A DNA stretch of 64,000 nt from Cordia subcordata (Eukaryota > Streptophyta > Magnoliopsida > Boraginales > Cordiaceae), in NCBI GenBank assembly GCA_028554755.1, contig JAPTOF010000003.1, positions 27,947,501 to 28,011,500 of the forward strand, given 5' to 3'. Numbering within the stretch: the stretch's first letter is position 1; each line of letters opens with the position of its first letter. The position numbers and the translations under genes are program-made. The notes beneath the pieces were generated by a model. It did no database searches. It was given only the letters and a program-made list of their open reading frames with translations, and was not told where the DNA came from. Shown here in pieces: positions 32,500-45,320 of this stretch.

Positions 32500-35400
32500 A
32501 CCATCAATTTTGTGTAGGTGGTGTAGGATTATCAGCGGATTGGGCTCTTCTTCAAGTAAATGTTCGGTTATTAGTTTTTCAATGGCCTATATTCTTGGGC
32601 CGCTGTAATAGCTAATTTGTCGATTTTATTGGATCTGGATTAGCTTGCCATATCCATGATCAGTGATTCTTTAACCACTTTGGTGATCATGATTCTTTAA
32701 CAACTTTGGTGAGTGAAAAAAATTTTAAAACTCATATAATTATTATTTTTCTTTTTTTTTTTTATTTCAAGGAAGGTCAAAAGCCGATTATAACACGCAC
32801 CTTACGAGAATTGATCCCTAATAGATTCTTGGACCTACTCAAATTAAATGTGAGAGATATACCATTTGACCACTAGGTCTTTGATCTTTAATTATTCTTT
32901 TTACATGATCTTTTACAATCTTGGTGTAGGTGAAAAAATTAAATAAATAATAACTTTGCCAATTGTTATATGTTGTGGCCGTTTTGTTAGGTTTTAAGGA
33001 TTCTTTTCTTCTAAGAAAGGAAAAATGTAATTGATATTTCTAGTTACTTTAGAAATATTTTTATTTACTTTAGTTATGATAAAATTGATGCTAGCATACG
33101 TTGTACTTATTGTTAGTTTTATCATAACTAAGGCAAACAAAAGAATTTTTAAAAAATAATTAGATAAATATGCAATAAATTTCTTTATTTTTATTTCTCT
33201 AGAAACGAATATTTGAAACTTCCCAAATAGTCACAACGCACGATTGTTGGAGAAGTTTTCAATATTTTATTTTGTTCATCCACCATAGTATGCGAAAGAG
33301 ATATTTTATGAAGTCAGTCAACTTTACTTTCGATTATCCGAATACTTTTAAAATTCTTTTTGGATTAGTATTTTTTCTTCTTCTTCTTCTTCTTCTCGAT
33401 TATATTTGGGGGGCAAATTACAAACCCTAATTATTTTATTAGTTAGGTGTGATCAGGACCGATTTGATTGGCATTTCTTAATTTGAACATATCCTATGAA
33501 ATGGAATTAAATGTCAAGCCATTTTTAGTCCTTATATAAGACTTTGTCAAAAACATTTTGCAGACTCCACGCAATGACTTGGTAAGAAATTAGTGACTCA
33601 CACGCGAAATATTTCTTAACGTGTGAGAATACTCAAATAGCGTGATAATTGTACAAATAAAATTTAAAATTTATAAGTCCTTTACGTTATTTCGTTTCAT
33701 GTACTATATATCAATAATTTATAGCCGTTATTAAGGGAGCTTAATTATAAGGAATTCGAAATCTGCAAATTGATGATGAGGCAATGCAGGTGGTGGAATT
33801 TTTTATGGTAAAAAATATCTGGGCCAATGGATGTGGATGCCTCTTGTCTCAAGGGAATTATAGAACAAATAATAATTCAACCAGGCGGCTATTGAAAAGT
33901 CTTGGTCGACTTGGGTTAGCATAATTGATTTTTTTTTTTTACAAGAAAAATCTATCTAGCAGGGCTCGATTACCGATGTACTTAGTGGAGTTCAACTACT
34001 AACTGCAAACCTGTTGATAAAAGCTTATTTATAGTTGATAGACTTTCTAAATAATATGTAGCTAGGACGGGTATATGGTGGCATAAAAATCTAATGAACC
34101 TCGCTAGTTTGATGTGTGGCAAGAGAAGCCAAAAGAAACCCCAATATGAAAAAGATTATGATATTCTCCTAATTAAGTTTTATTCTAACATTTTAAAATT
34201 ATGCATCAATTAATTATTTTATTTTTAACTTTAAAATTATAAAAAGAAAAGTAAAATGATAGATATTTTATATAAAAGAAATAATTAATAGATATTTTAT
34301 ATAAAAGAAATAATTAAAGTACAATGTTAAAATATTGAAATAAAACATTGGTTATATCTTAATTTACGTGAAAATAGAACTACCATATGATTACGATTTT
34401 TGCCTTTTGGAAATGCAAAATGTCTTGTGAGATGCAAGAATTGTTAGAAAGAAAAGGAAGAATGGGATGAATTTGAGTACTTTCCCCACAATATCTCGTC
34501 AAAAGTAAAGCTAATATATGTTCTTGGAAATTGGATGCTCTTTTTTTCTTAAAAAAAAAAAGAAAATTAATTCGATGAGGATGAAGTGATAATGATGAAC
34601 TTTTCAAAATAAATTATTTTCAATTTGTACTTATTAATTATTATCAATTGATAATATCAATGCTTCAAGCAACCAATGATTCGAATCTCGTTCCATAATA
34701 TTATGAGATGTTAGATATTATAAAATGATCCAAATATACTAAAAATTGGCTAGATTTGACAAACTATACAAGGTAGAGGAGATGCCATTTTGGGGTCATT
34801 GTCGATTACTTTTCTCGTGGCTAATGCAATAATTCAACATGACTTAAAACTTTTTATGGGCTTAATTTAATATGATCACCAATTTGTTAGAGGAATTACT
34901 TTAGTTATGATTGAGATATAGGGTGTTTAACAATCAAAGCCGACAGATGATGCGTTTGATACAGTTCTTGGCTAAGCTCACCCCCTCCACATGGTGAATG
35001 CATCAAATATATTATCCAATATAATATAATATATCTTAAAATCATATCATATTTAGAATCCAAACTTATAATGCAATTTAATTAATGCATATCGAAAATA
35101 TGGATAACGTCAAGCAACTTATGAAACTTTGCTTTCACAGGCCACCATGTTTGACTCGCTGGCCTAAGTGTCAAAAGCGGACTCACCTTTGTGCTAGTAG
35201 TCTTCAAATTTTACTTTTAAGATAAAAAATAAATGAATTTTTATTTAAAAAATATTAAATTTATAATATCGATTAAAGTAAATTTTTAAATCCGTGCCCA
35301 ACAGAGATTTAATTTTCAATTAATGATAAGGAAACTGAAATGCTGAAAATAATAAAAGATAAATAGCTTAAGGGACCTTTTTATCGTGTGGTCCGAAGGG

Positions 35401-37339
35401 TTGATGGAATATCCCAATCTGTCTTCAATCAGGTGCATGTCCACGTTAGCTTCCCTCAATTATTGAAAGGAGGAAGAAAATTTTTGAACTTACAAGGAAT
35501 AATTTGCAAGAATATGCTTCTCAAGTGACCAATCTTATGCATTTGCTGCCCTAGAATTTATGTCTCTGCTAAGTTTTTAGTACAAAATTGTTTAGTTGAA
35601 AAGTCTATCAAATCGATATTTCAGTTGGCCATAGGCCTAATATAGTGATATATTCTTTGTTTTAAGTGCAGAAGTTTTGAGGTCAATTTTTAGTCGTTGT
35701 AGTATTTCTGTTATCGACCTTTAACCTCCCTTCAATTATAAAAATAGATAATTTATTTATAATTGAGTCTTAATTCGACATCCTAAAGATAACATTATGA
35801 ATTTTAGGCATTTTTTTTTCTTTTAGGGATTATATATTGTTCTATAATTGACGTTTTGTATTTTGACTTGAGATACACGACTTATTAATATAGGTTATAT
35901 ATATAAGTAATGAACCCAATTTGTAACTTGAGCTTAATTGACTATAACTTTATGCATTGTTAATTTTAATTTGATTCTCTACCTAGTTCATCAAGAAATC
36001 TTATAGACAACCTTAATATATGCTCTCCTGAACCTCCATTTTCTTTGGTCTATCTTTGGATAAGATATGCCACGTAGATATCTGAAGACATACAACAATT
36101 CTTTAATAACCCACCAACCCCCCAAACCCCAACTCAAAACTCCAACCAATAATAATAATAATAATAATAAATAAATAAATAAATAAATAAACCCTATGTG
36201 CAACAAAATGTCTATGTAATTGATCATTTATTTATGTATTAGGTGGATAACATATACTTAAACGATGGTAAAGAATTAGTGATATAGTTAGTAAACAACA
36301 AAAAAGAGCATTCAGAAACAAGAAGACAAAAGATATATAAGGAAACCAAAAAAATGTGGAGTTTTAGATGACATTAAAAGAATTGACTACGGCCTAACAC
36401 CTCCACAATTATTGCGCACTCCAACACAACAATACAAAAATATAAGGTACCACTCCTCGGTAAGAACCTTTAAATAAAATAAGGTAAATTATTCATGTAT
36501 CCTCTATCTTTTAATAAAATAATACGTTGATTATTTTTTTAATTATTTAGTTTTAACTTTGTTATCGACATTAATCCATTTTCGAACTTTTGTCTAATTT
36601 TAATCGTTATTCTCACATGTCATGCGTGTTCAATGCATTGAATAACAGCAAAAATTGGATAAAAATTTGAAAGTGGACGGATGAAAGCAACAGTTAAAGT
36701 TAAAGGAATAAAAAGTTCAATTAAAACTATAAATGATCAGCGCATTAGTTTGTTAAAAAATAAAGCATTTTAGGAATAATTTACCTAATAAAATATTATT
36801 ATACAACTTATAATATTTTATTACACAAAGGATGATAAATTTGGCAATAATATTTTATTTTTCAAATTATCAACTTTTTCTATTGTATATAAGACGATAA
36901 AGTTGTATGTATTAGATCTCCTAACAAGTTCACTCTTTTTTTTCCCAAACTCTAATAATTGTAAAATTTTTATACACCAAATTACACTTTAGACAATAAA
37001 TCACAGAATAGAAAATTGTGATTTTTCTTTTCCCTTTTCGCATTAATAAAAAACTCACACACACGACCACCACCAAACTTCCTCCTTACAAAAGGACTAA
37101 CAAAAGCAATCTCTCTCTCTCTCTCTCTTCGGACATGACATATGTTGCTGACTTCTCACTCAACCCCCTTTATTAAAGAAATAGAAAAAAAAAAAAAAAA
37201 GAGAGAGAAGTTTTGATAAGCTACTTCTGCAACACCATTTCAATAATAACCCACCAAAACTAAATACACCTGGAAAAAAAAAAAAAAAAAGTCCACAATT
37301 TGGTGGGAATATTCTCATGCCACAAAAGCATATGTATGA
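32500..37339. other. Intergenic, no gene seen, several microsatellites
   Basis: AT-rich DNA without supported coding sequence. It includes a (CTT)n tract near 33376-33396, a direct repeat of AGATATTTTATATAAAAGAAATAATTAA near 34259-34318 (two adjacent copies), (AAT)n then (AAAT)n at about 36147-36191, and (CT)n at about 37111-37129. The last lies about 310 bp upstream of the Vps62-like start codon and could be a promoter element of the kind common in plant leaders. Confidence 0.6.
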
Positions 37340-37351
37340 AATATATATATG
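37340..37351 (+). promoter_or_regulatory. TATA box of the Vps62-like gene
   Basis: AATATATATATG lies about 90 bp upstream of the start codon at 37438. This gives a plausible transcription start near 37375 and a leader of about 60 bases. Confidence 0.5.
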
Positions 37352-37437
37352 TGTTTTAAGAGCTGATAATTTTGGAAGTGTTTCTTTATCTTCTTGAAAA
37401 AAGAAGGAGAAGAAGCAGAAGCAGCAGAAGAAGCAGA

Positions 37438-40210
37438 ATGTTTTGTGGGGGTTGTTGCAACAGCTTAGCTGACTGTTGGCATGATTATTCACAAGTTGAA
37501 GCAGAGCCTTTTTCTTTGCCTGCCCCACTTCCTCAATGGCCTCAAGGTTAAAGCTTTTTCTTGTCAGCCTAATTATCCACTAATTTTGTTATAATTGAAT
37601 TTTTCATACACAGTGTTGACGTTGTTCTTTGGATTTCTGCTGAATTGTATTTGTTGTACTCTAATATCTTTTTTCTTTTTGTTTATTTTTGGGAATTTTT
37701 AGTTGTGTTTTGTGATGATCTTCTCTCTGTACTGTTCTGTTAATACTGTTTTTTCTGTTATCTTGGTCTTCTCTCTCCTGACACACATACAGATACATAT
37801 CTTGAGTCAACTCTGCATATATTTCTGTGGATATATTACAGTTGTCAATTAGAAGACCTTGATGAGTCTTTTTATGTTTTTCTTCATTTATTTAGTTGAA
37901 GTTTTAATCTCCCTCTTCTTGGGGTTGGTTTGGCTGAAAATCTACCAGAAAGGGCAGATAAAATTGCATTAATTTTTCCCCAAGTGCTAAATAACTAGAT
38001 ATTGAAGCATTTTGCCTTACTCAAATGATTTTTTTTTTTAAAAAGAAGTATTTAGTGGACATGATCAATGGTTTTTTCTGGTTGGCATAAAATGGTCAAA
38101 CTATTCTCTGAAACCAATGTTGAATTGCTTTATTCACTGAATTCAAAGAGCTTGGTCAAAGTTTCAAGATGTTGGGAACACAGTTTCTTTGAAATCCTAA
38201 ACCTTGGGTTTAACTAGAGTTAGTCCAAGTTTTTGCTAGGTTTCATGCATCAATATTTACTCACTTTCCGTACAGAGGAAAAACTCCCTTCTACAATTTT
38301 TCTATTATCCAAAAAGAGAAAAAGATTTGTTTCTTTTAGCTTTTCTGATTTCTTCTATAAGCATTGTAGGTTAAGTTATTAGTACCTTTCACACCGATAT
38401 AAATGAGTATACAATGTAGTGTTTAGAAAACTACTGAGGTTGAGAGATGCTATGGTAAGTGCTACCTGATATCTGTCGAATGTTCATGTCACTTGACTAT
38501 GATTATGCTCTCGTACTGGCATATGTCCTAATACAAAATGGTTAAGCGCTGTTACTGTTTCTTGTTTTCCAAAGCTATATTTTTGTGCTTATTTGCTGAT
38601 TGATGAAGTATCTTGTAGGTCAAGGTTTTGGTACAGGAAGAATATGCCTAGGAGAGATAGAGGTTGTTCAAATCACTAAATTTGAGAAAATCTGGAGTTG
38701 CAGTGCGTTGCTTGGATTGTCGAACAATATATCATTCTACAGGCCAATTGAAATTCCTGATGGTTTCTTCTGCCTCGGTCACTACTGTCAGCCCGACGAT
38801 CAGCAGCTCAGAGGTTATGTTCTTGTAGCCCGAGACGTGGCTTCATCAAAGACTCAAGATAACAGCATCAATTCTTCAGTATCAGATCTTCCAGCTCTCG
38901 AGAAGCCTCTTGGCTACACGTTGATTTGGAATACTGATTCTCATCACAATGGATGTGGTTATATTTGGCTTCCAAATGCACCGGCTGGTTATAAATCAGT
39001 GGGCTTTGTGGTCACTCCTGGTCCTGATGAGCCTCAACTTGAAGATGTTAGGTGCGTTCGAGCTGACCTTACTGAAAGTTGTGAACCCGATGAGACACTC
39101 TTCAGTACAACGTTTTCATTGGACCAATTTGAAGTTTGCAGTACAAGACCCTGCATAAGGGGAATGTTTGGTAAAGGTGTATCTGTTGGGACCTTCTTCT
39201 GCTGTGCAAACCAGAATACTGTGGATGAGCTAAATTTTGCTTGCTTGAAGAATCTTGACTCAACTTTACATGCAATGCCCAATTTGGACCAAATCCATGC
39301 ACTCATCGAGCATTATGGACCTACTATTTTCTTCCATCCAGACGAGATCTATTTGCCCTCATCAGTTCCTTGGTTCTTCAAAAATGGAGCTCTATTGTTC
39401 AAACAGGGAACGGATAAAGGCTTGACCGTTGACCCGAGAGGTTTAATCTTGCCCAGTGGTGGGGAAAATGATGGAAAATTTTGGCTTGATCTGCCAGAAG
39501 TTGATGATTATAAAAACTATCTCAAGAGTGGTAACATAGAAAGTACAGAGCTATACGTCCATGTAAAACCAGCTTTAGGTGGGACTTTTACTGATATTGC
39601 CATGTGGGTGTTTTGCCCTTTCAATGGACCATCTACAATCAAAGCAGGGTTGGTGAATATTTCAATGAGCAAAGTAGGTGAACATGTTGGTGACTGGGAA
39701 CATTTTACTCTTCGTATTAGTAACTTCACTGGTGAGCTGTGGACCATGTATTTCTCGGAGCACAGCGGTGGTGAATGGGTTGATGCCAGTGACTTGGAAT
39801 TCATTGAGGGAAATAAGTCAGTTGTATATTCATCCAAAAACGGTCATGCAAGTTTCCCTCATCCTGGATGCTACATTCAAGGTTCTTCAAAATTTGGATT
39901 AGGGTTGAGGAATGACTGTGCTCGAAGCAACTATTTTATTGACTCGAGCACCAATTATCAGATAATTGCTGCTGAGTACCTAGGGCGTGAAGTCGTTCCA
40001 GAACCTCATTGGTTGCAGTATATGCGAGAATGGGGCCCAACAGTAGTTTACGATTCACGAGCTGAACTGGAAAAGATAATCAGCCACCTCCCATTTATTT
40101 TCAGATTTTATGTGGATGGCCTCTTCGAATTGTTTCCAACTGAAATTTATGGCGAGGAAGGGCCGACAGGGCCAAAGGAGAAAGACAATTGGTATGGGGA
40201 TGAAAGATGA
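37438..40210 (+). CDS. Vps62-like / DUF946 protein
   Basis: Two coding exons, 37438-37546 and 38619-40210, separated by a 1072-bp GT-AG intron; 566 aa. Exon 1 encodes MFCGGCCNSLADCWHDY and PFSLPAPLPQWPQ. The junction restores G-QGFGTGRICLGEIEVVQ, the conserved N-terminal block of plant DUF946 proteins. Exon 2 carries the rest of the domain, including IPDGFFCLGHYCQPDDQ, PLGYTLIW, GCGYIWLPNAPAGYKSVGF, HYGPTIFFHPDE, HVGDWEHFTLRI and KNGHASFPHPGCY. The length is normal for the family. The name comes from weak similarity to yeast Vps62, implicated in vacuolar protein sorting; a biochemical function in plants is not established. An ATG at 38600 inside the intron gives an apparently continuous frame, but the exon 1 model matches the family N-terminus. 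Confidence 0.95.
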
Positions 40211-41441
40211 TAGATCTGCCTTGCTGGAAAGCCATTGTGGAATTCTATGTCAATCTTTTGTTTCCACTTACTCTCCTGAGTTATGCGCAGAGCGCCGTGC
40301 TCAATTGGTTCTCTTGTTGCTGTTGTTAGTCTGTCCATTCATTGAACTGCACGATGAGGAATGCTTCTCACGGCCATACATGCTTGAGAAAGGTTCTGTT
40401 TAGTGCAAGTGTATTAGTCTATAGCATTGGATTACATTTAATGAAGATGGCACTTAATTAAAACATGCTTGATTAGGAACAGAAAAAATTGATTATGATC
40501 ACAGGATTGGCAATGTTCAGCGGTTGCTTTCTTAGACTAGGGTTTTGATTAGACTACCGTCTACAATTGATTTTCAGTGTGAGAATGGTGTTCTATCACG
40601 GAAGAGCTAGTGGAAAGGGATGTTACCTGCTTCCGTGGAACTGTGTTGGTCAAAAGGATTTAATTGTTTTGAGGCAGTTGTAAAATATCAGTCAAGACTG
40701 TCATGAAATTGTATAATATATCATTTTATGAGGTCAAATATTTGTACTACTTTATCTTTTTGCTTTTAAATTCTCAAGTAATTTATGATATTTGCTGCTA
40801 AAAGTCATTCATTGTGGCTTGAGAATCTACAGTTTCCAAATGTCAGGTAACTTGTGGTATTGTTGCTAGTAGGCTTCTTTATGCAAAACCTCACCCAGAT
40901 ACAGTTTATAGCGAAAAGAAAGAATCCTGCACCAATATAATCTTGTTCGTAATCACTTTGTGCCGAAGCCAAGCTTTTGCTAACCTTGCTGCACTAGCTT
41001 ACTTGACCAATTTAGGGACTCATTCGTGATAAAAAGAAACATATAAATCTCTGCATTAAATTCCTCTTATGTATAGAGTTCAGGGAAAGGTTAAAACCCA
41101 ATTTGAAGTCTATCACACAGGATTTATTTCGCATTATTGTAAAAGACCGTTTTTATCACTCAAACTTGTGACCTCCAAATTACACCATGACAATTTAGAG
41201 TTGCTTGAAGGTCTTCTTTCGCCAAAAAAGAACTGAAAAGGGGAAAAGCCAAACTACTGTTTCAGGCCTTCAGTCAACAATTAAGATTCAAAGAGAAGGG
41301 AGTTCAATTGCTGACAGAAAAGAGGCATCTTCCTTTCATTTCATATATAGTCAAATACATGATCAGTTTCCACTGAATTACATGATAGGTTTGTCCTCCC
41401 GAAGAAATAGGAAACTGCCCCTGCATGTCGAGGCTGCTGTG
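40211..41441. other. 3' UTR of the Vps62-like gene and intergenic DNA
   Basis: The first few hundred bases are the likely 3' UTR (an AATTGTATAATATATCATTTTATGAGG stretch near 40710 is a candidate poly(A) region). No further gene is seen before the repeat-containing fragment at 41442. Confidence 0.55.
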
Positions 41442-41775
41442 CTACAGAGCAGAGGCTTTGATAGAAGCAGATTCATCAACACACATTTCTTGTTGCTGAG
41501 ATGCAGATTCATCAAGACAGAACTTGCTTCACATCTTCCCATGCTAGATACCGCAGGATTTGGTAGGAAGCAGATCCATCACTGAACATTTCTTGTTGCT
41601 GAAACGCAGATGGGGAAACTTGCTTCACCTCTTCCCATGCTAGATAGATAGCATAGGCTTTGACAGATGCAAATTCATCAAGAGACATGTCTTCTCGCTC
41701 AAATGCTGACTCATCAGGAAAAACTCGATTCACCTCTTCGCAATCAAGAGTTCTATGATATGTTTCCCAGGCCAT
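41442..41775 (-). pseudogene. Unrecognised coding fragment of three ~33-residue acidic repeats, frameshifted
   Basis: From an ATG at 41775 the minus strand reads MAWETYHRTLDCEEVNRVFP and onward for 87 codons to a stop at 41512. The sequence consists of three tandem units of about 99 bp (roughly 41755-41654, 41653-41553, 41552-41456). Each encodes a pattern like YLAWEEVKQV...SAF..(Q/E)(Q/D)M..D..AS. In the third unit an extra base after GAAGATGTGAAGCAAGTT shifts the frame; the repeat pattern resumes in the next frame (DESASQQQEMCVDESAS) and stops at 41442. A stop lies just upstream of the ATG in the same frame, so a spliced 5' part is possible. I do not recognise the family. It could be the last exon of an uncharacterised gene or a decayed copy. 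Confidence 0.4.
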
Positions 41776-42003
41776 CTCCTGTTCTACAGCTTTCCATCTT
41801 CATTCTCTTGCAGAAGAGTTTAAAATTAACTTGTAATCCATCTGGGTGTAAAACAAAGTACTTGATCTTGTTTTAACCAAACTTGAACTACAGATGTACC
41901 CACACATACAGAACCCATTCAGAGAGAGTGACAGCTTGGTTGAGTAGCATTTGTTCATTGTGCAGTCGAGGAAACTCTTCCCCAAAAAAAAACACCACCC
42001 CCA

Positions 42004-42048
42004 CCCCCCCCCCCCCGCACGGGCGGGGGCGGGGGTGGGGGCGGGGGA
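42004..42048 (+). repeat. C-run followed by a G-rich tract with G-quadruplex potential
   Basis: A run of 13 C (42004-42016) is followed by four or more G-runs at 42021-42047 (GGGCGGGGGCGGGGGTGGGG and onward). The sequence could fold as a G-quadruplex on the plus strand or as a C/G hairpin. It stands out against the AT-rich surroundings and is prone to assembly error. Confidence 0.8.
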
Positions 42049-42349
42049 GAAGTGTGCAATTTAGTAATTTAGTAAAGAGGTTAACAAAAGAATCAACATG
42101 AATGTCATCAATGGATAAATTAAAATTACATCACACTTGGTAGGGACTGGAGAGAAATGATCAACTCCCTTGGTCAGGTTCACTCAAGGCAGACAAACCA
42201 ACAACTGCTGAAAAGAGCTCAACTTGGAGTAACCCCAAAAATATTTAAATCAAATTTGTAAACTATCTAAAAATTGTCATATACCATCTAGACCATACAT
42301 ACAAGAACATCCAAATTCAAGAAAAAGGTTCTATGTCTGATGACATTTT

Positions 42350-42763
42350 GAAAAGGAAAGAGACAATTCCTTCCCTTCAAAGGCTCCCCAATTCCTTTCC
42401 TTCCAGATAGCCCAGATGATCAGAAGAAGATCATCCGAATAAATTTCTTATTCCCTTTAGATTTTCTAATGCCACTCCACGTTTAATTTCAACAGGAGGA
42501 CTTTCAAGTAACCCATTGAATACCTATAGTTTTGATTGTTGAAAGTCAACTCCCAAAGATATCCAGCCAATCACATCTAAGCAAGAGGTGTTCCAGATAT
42601 CTACATCCTTCTTGCATAGAAAACATCTATTTACAACTATATGCTCTCTTTCAGAAATTGATGACAGCAAACCCTCTACCATTTCCAGTTTCCACCATAT
42701 AAAGACAATGTAAGTACAAAGTCCAATAAATACTATTAGGCATAGGAGTTGGTTGTGGCACAC
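42350..42763 (-). mobile_element. Remnant of a LINE 3' end (zf-RVT domain), frameshifted
   Basis: On the minus strand, conceptual translation gives VVNRCFLCKKDV, then in the next frame LEHLLLRCDWLDIFG, and later IWAIWKERNWGAFEG. In this order these are the zinc-binding and C-terminal motifs of the zf-RVT region found in plant LINE and related reverse transcriptases. Frameshifts separate the motifs and no reverse-transcriptase core remains. It is a small, old relic. Confidence 0.7.
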
Positions 42764-45320
42764 AGAATTGGACCAAATTTATTTAACTTCTCTATTTATG
42801 ATTGCTTTTGATCCTACATATTTTAGAAGCCCCAACAAAGTATTCCAAGACTACAACTAAACCACAACCAAAGGGAATGTGGCGTCCAGAATGGAAAATA
42901 TCAATCCACTATAACTCCGATTCAAGTGATGATAACCTTAATCACACACAACGGCAGTAAATCATTTAACATATATGTAAGTTAACATGCACATTCTCAT
43001 ATCTGAGCTATCTAGCGAGTAACTTGAAGGCTTTGAATAGTATAAAGCCATTAACATGCCTTAATAGAACTAATAACAGCTCAATGAAGTGTTTATCGCA
43101 AATATATAGGTTTAGCCACTTCAAGCTTGTTACATGTTTTCGAAAATCCAGGGCATAGATTCTATGCAGAGGTTAAAGACTTACTATACTTTTCAAGATT
43201 ATGAAACAGTTTTAATTAATTCCATTTCATCCTCTTGTACTGAAGATAATGGTGCCATGTTAGAATCAATTTTATCTAGGAAGAAGGAAAGAGCATAATA
43301 ATGAATGGTTAGTCACAACGCAATTGGCTCCAAGCCTGTTTCTAGTTAAATGTTTTCTGCTTCCATGTGATATTGAAGAACTGTGATTGGTGATAACTAG
43401 CATACGGGAATTGTTTATGGAATCAAAGCATAACATCTATCTAGTTGACCATAGAGAAGGTGCCATTATCTTATACTTGTATCACTGACAACTCTGCTTC
43501 CTCTCTTCACAACATTGATGTTGATGAAAACAAAAATGATTTTAAGATGGGTGATGAACCGAAGGTACCATACCGCAGTTTTGCCTGCAGTAGTGCTTTT
43601 GTTCCAAATGCCATCGTACCTGGAGATAGAATTAGCATGAAAGGGGGAGCTTGCGCCTGGTATAGTTGTCCCCCAACCATTTCCCTAGAAAAAAAGTTAA
43701 AATAAATAAAGAAGAACAAAAGGATGGAAAGGTAAATAGCACGTGAGTCATACGTGTGAAGGTTACACAAAGTTGTATTTTGAAGAGAATCTCACTGGAA
43801 CACATACAATCATATTAATACCGACGTAAATACATATTTACAGAGTGATATATACTTCTTTCTTTAAAGTACGTACAGAGTGACAGACTACATACAAAGG
43901 CAGGGGTAGGGCAGGGCGGGGCGGGGCGGGGCGGGGGCAGGTGCTGGGAAGGGGACGGGAGAGCAGAATGAAGGATAAGAAGGTACAGTTTTGCCAAATC
44001 AGATCATAATTGATCCATACTTTCAAGTACAGTTTTGCTTTATAATGATAACTATTCCAAACAACAATGAAGACAGCATGTTGAACCCCTAAGCACCCAT
44101 CTAATGAACAAATTACCTCAATCTTGAATATCTAACTAGCCACTGATGATGGACTCCTCTCCTATGCCACTACAAGTCTTCTGGTAGAAAGAAGTGTAAA
44201 CCTAGATTTCTTCCAAGTGAGGAACCATCGGTGCCATCAGGTTATGTAGAGTGTGAATCAAGGGATAGCTCCATCTGCCTCCTTGGAGGAGGAGGAAAGA
44301 TGGCCAAGTCCTATGGGATAATATGATATTATAATTAAACTTATGCCTAAGCAAAAGGAAGCTTCAGGTACACCGAACTAGATATAGATAGAAGGTCCAT
44401 GCAGGTTTAAGTTTCAGACGACACCCATCTACCACCTGATAAGAGAATGATAATCACTCCTCAAACACATATCACATTGAGTAGCATAATAATTTTCCGC
44501 CCATAATAATTTTCTGCCCAATGTTGAACTCAGATCAATTTTCACAATGATAACCACTCTTCTCTACTCATTCATCTCTCCTCTTCAGTCGGCCTATAGC
44601 AACAATGATGAAGTCACATTGAATGCACTGAATTTTTTTTCAACAAACTTTACAACGAAGTCTATTCTGTAATTTATGTAAATCAAAAGAGTATTGAGCA
44701 TTCTCATACTCAAGGTTCTGTCATCATAGGTTTGACAAAAACCAAGTAATTTATACAGATGAGTGTGATACTTCACTGAATGGATTTCATGCATAGTCTA
44801 CACAAGCAAAAACTAAAAGATGAAAAATTAAATGATGCTCACTTCCAAATCCGTCTTTTTCTTTCGACTAACATCAGCAGCTGACAAACCAAAAACACAT
44901 TGAAGTGTCCAAGTACAGCTGACCCCTTTCTTGATGTAACCGAGTAGAAACTGATCACAAACAGAGAAACTAAGCACAAGCTAAGCTCGGCACTGTTGCT
45001 GTCTCCTTTAATGATAATATCCAGAAGTACCAGTTCCCTGTCAAACCTTTAGAACGGCTCATTATACTTTCTTGCCAGCTATATCAGGAACAGGAGATAT
45101 GTCTGCTAACACCATGCCTGGTCTTGAGGTGTAAATGAATTTGTTTCCTCTGGTTTCCCATTATGGTGTCATTTTCACAGCTGAGTGAGAGTGAGATGTT
45201 CTGATATGCTTTTTTAAGATGCATAATCTATCTCTTCTCAGCCAGTCTTTCTATTTTGTCAACTCAACAACTTAGGGCCCCTTTGTTTCCAGAAGAGTTT
45301 CTGCATGGCCCAACGTATAC
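42764..45320. other. Intergenic, no supported gene
   Basis: Mostly non-coding. Two short stretches have coding-like texture on the minus strand without a recognisable family: 43688-43626, bounded by TTTCTAG and CCAGGTACGA, and about 44930-44850, ending before GTGAGC. They may be exons of an unannotated transcript or UTR exons of the nuclease gene. A G-rich tract is listed separately. Confidence 0.45.
43902..43960 (+). repeat. GGGGC tandem tract with G-quadruplex potential
   Basis: Repeated (GGGGC)n units (GGGCGGGGCGGGGCGGGGCG and flanking GGGG runs) give more than four G3+ runs within about 30 bases on the plus strand. No gene overlap is supported. Confidence 0.8.

Noticed and set aside
38600..38618. 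ATG at 38600 as start of the Vps62-like protein
   Set aside because: It lies in the intron. Exon 1 at 37438-37546 joins in phase and restores the conserved PLPQWPQGQGF block.
43445..43770. Open frames on both strands (86 and 87 codons)
   Set aside because: No recognisable motif in either, and the splice-like signals are weak; possible exon noted only in the intergenic entry.
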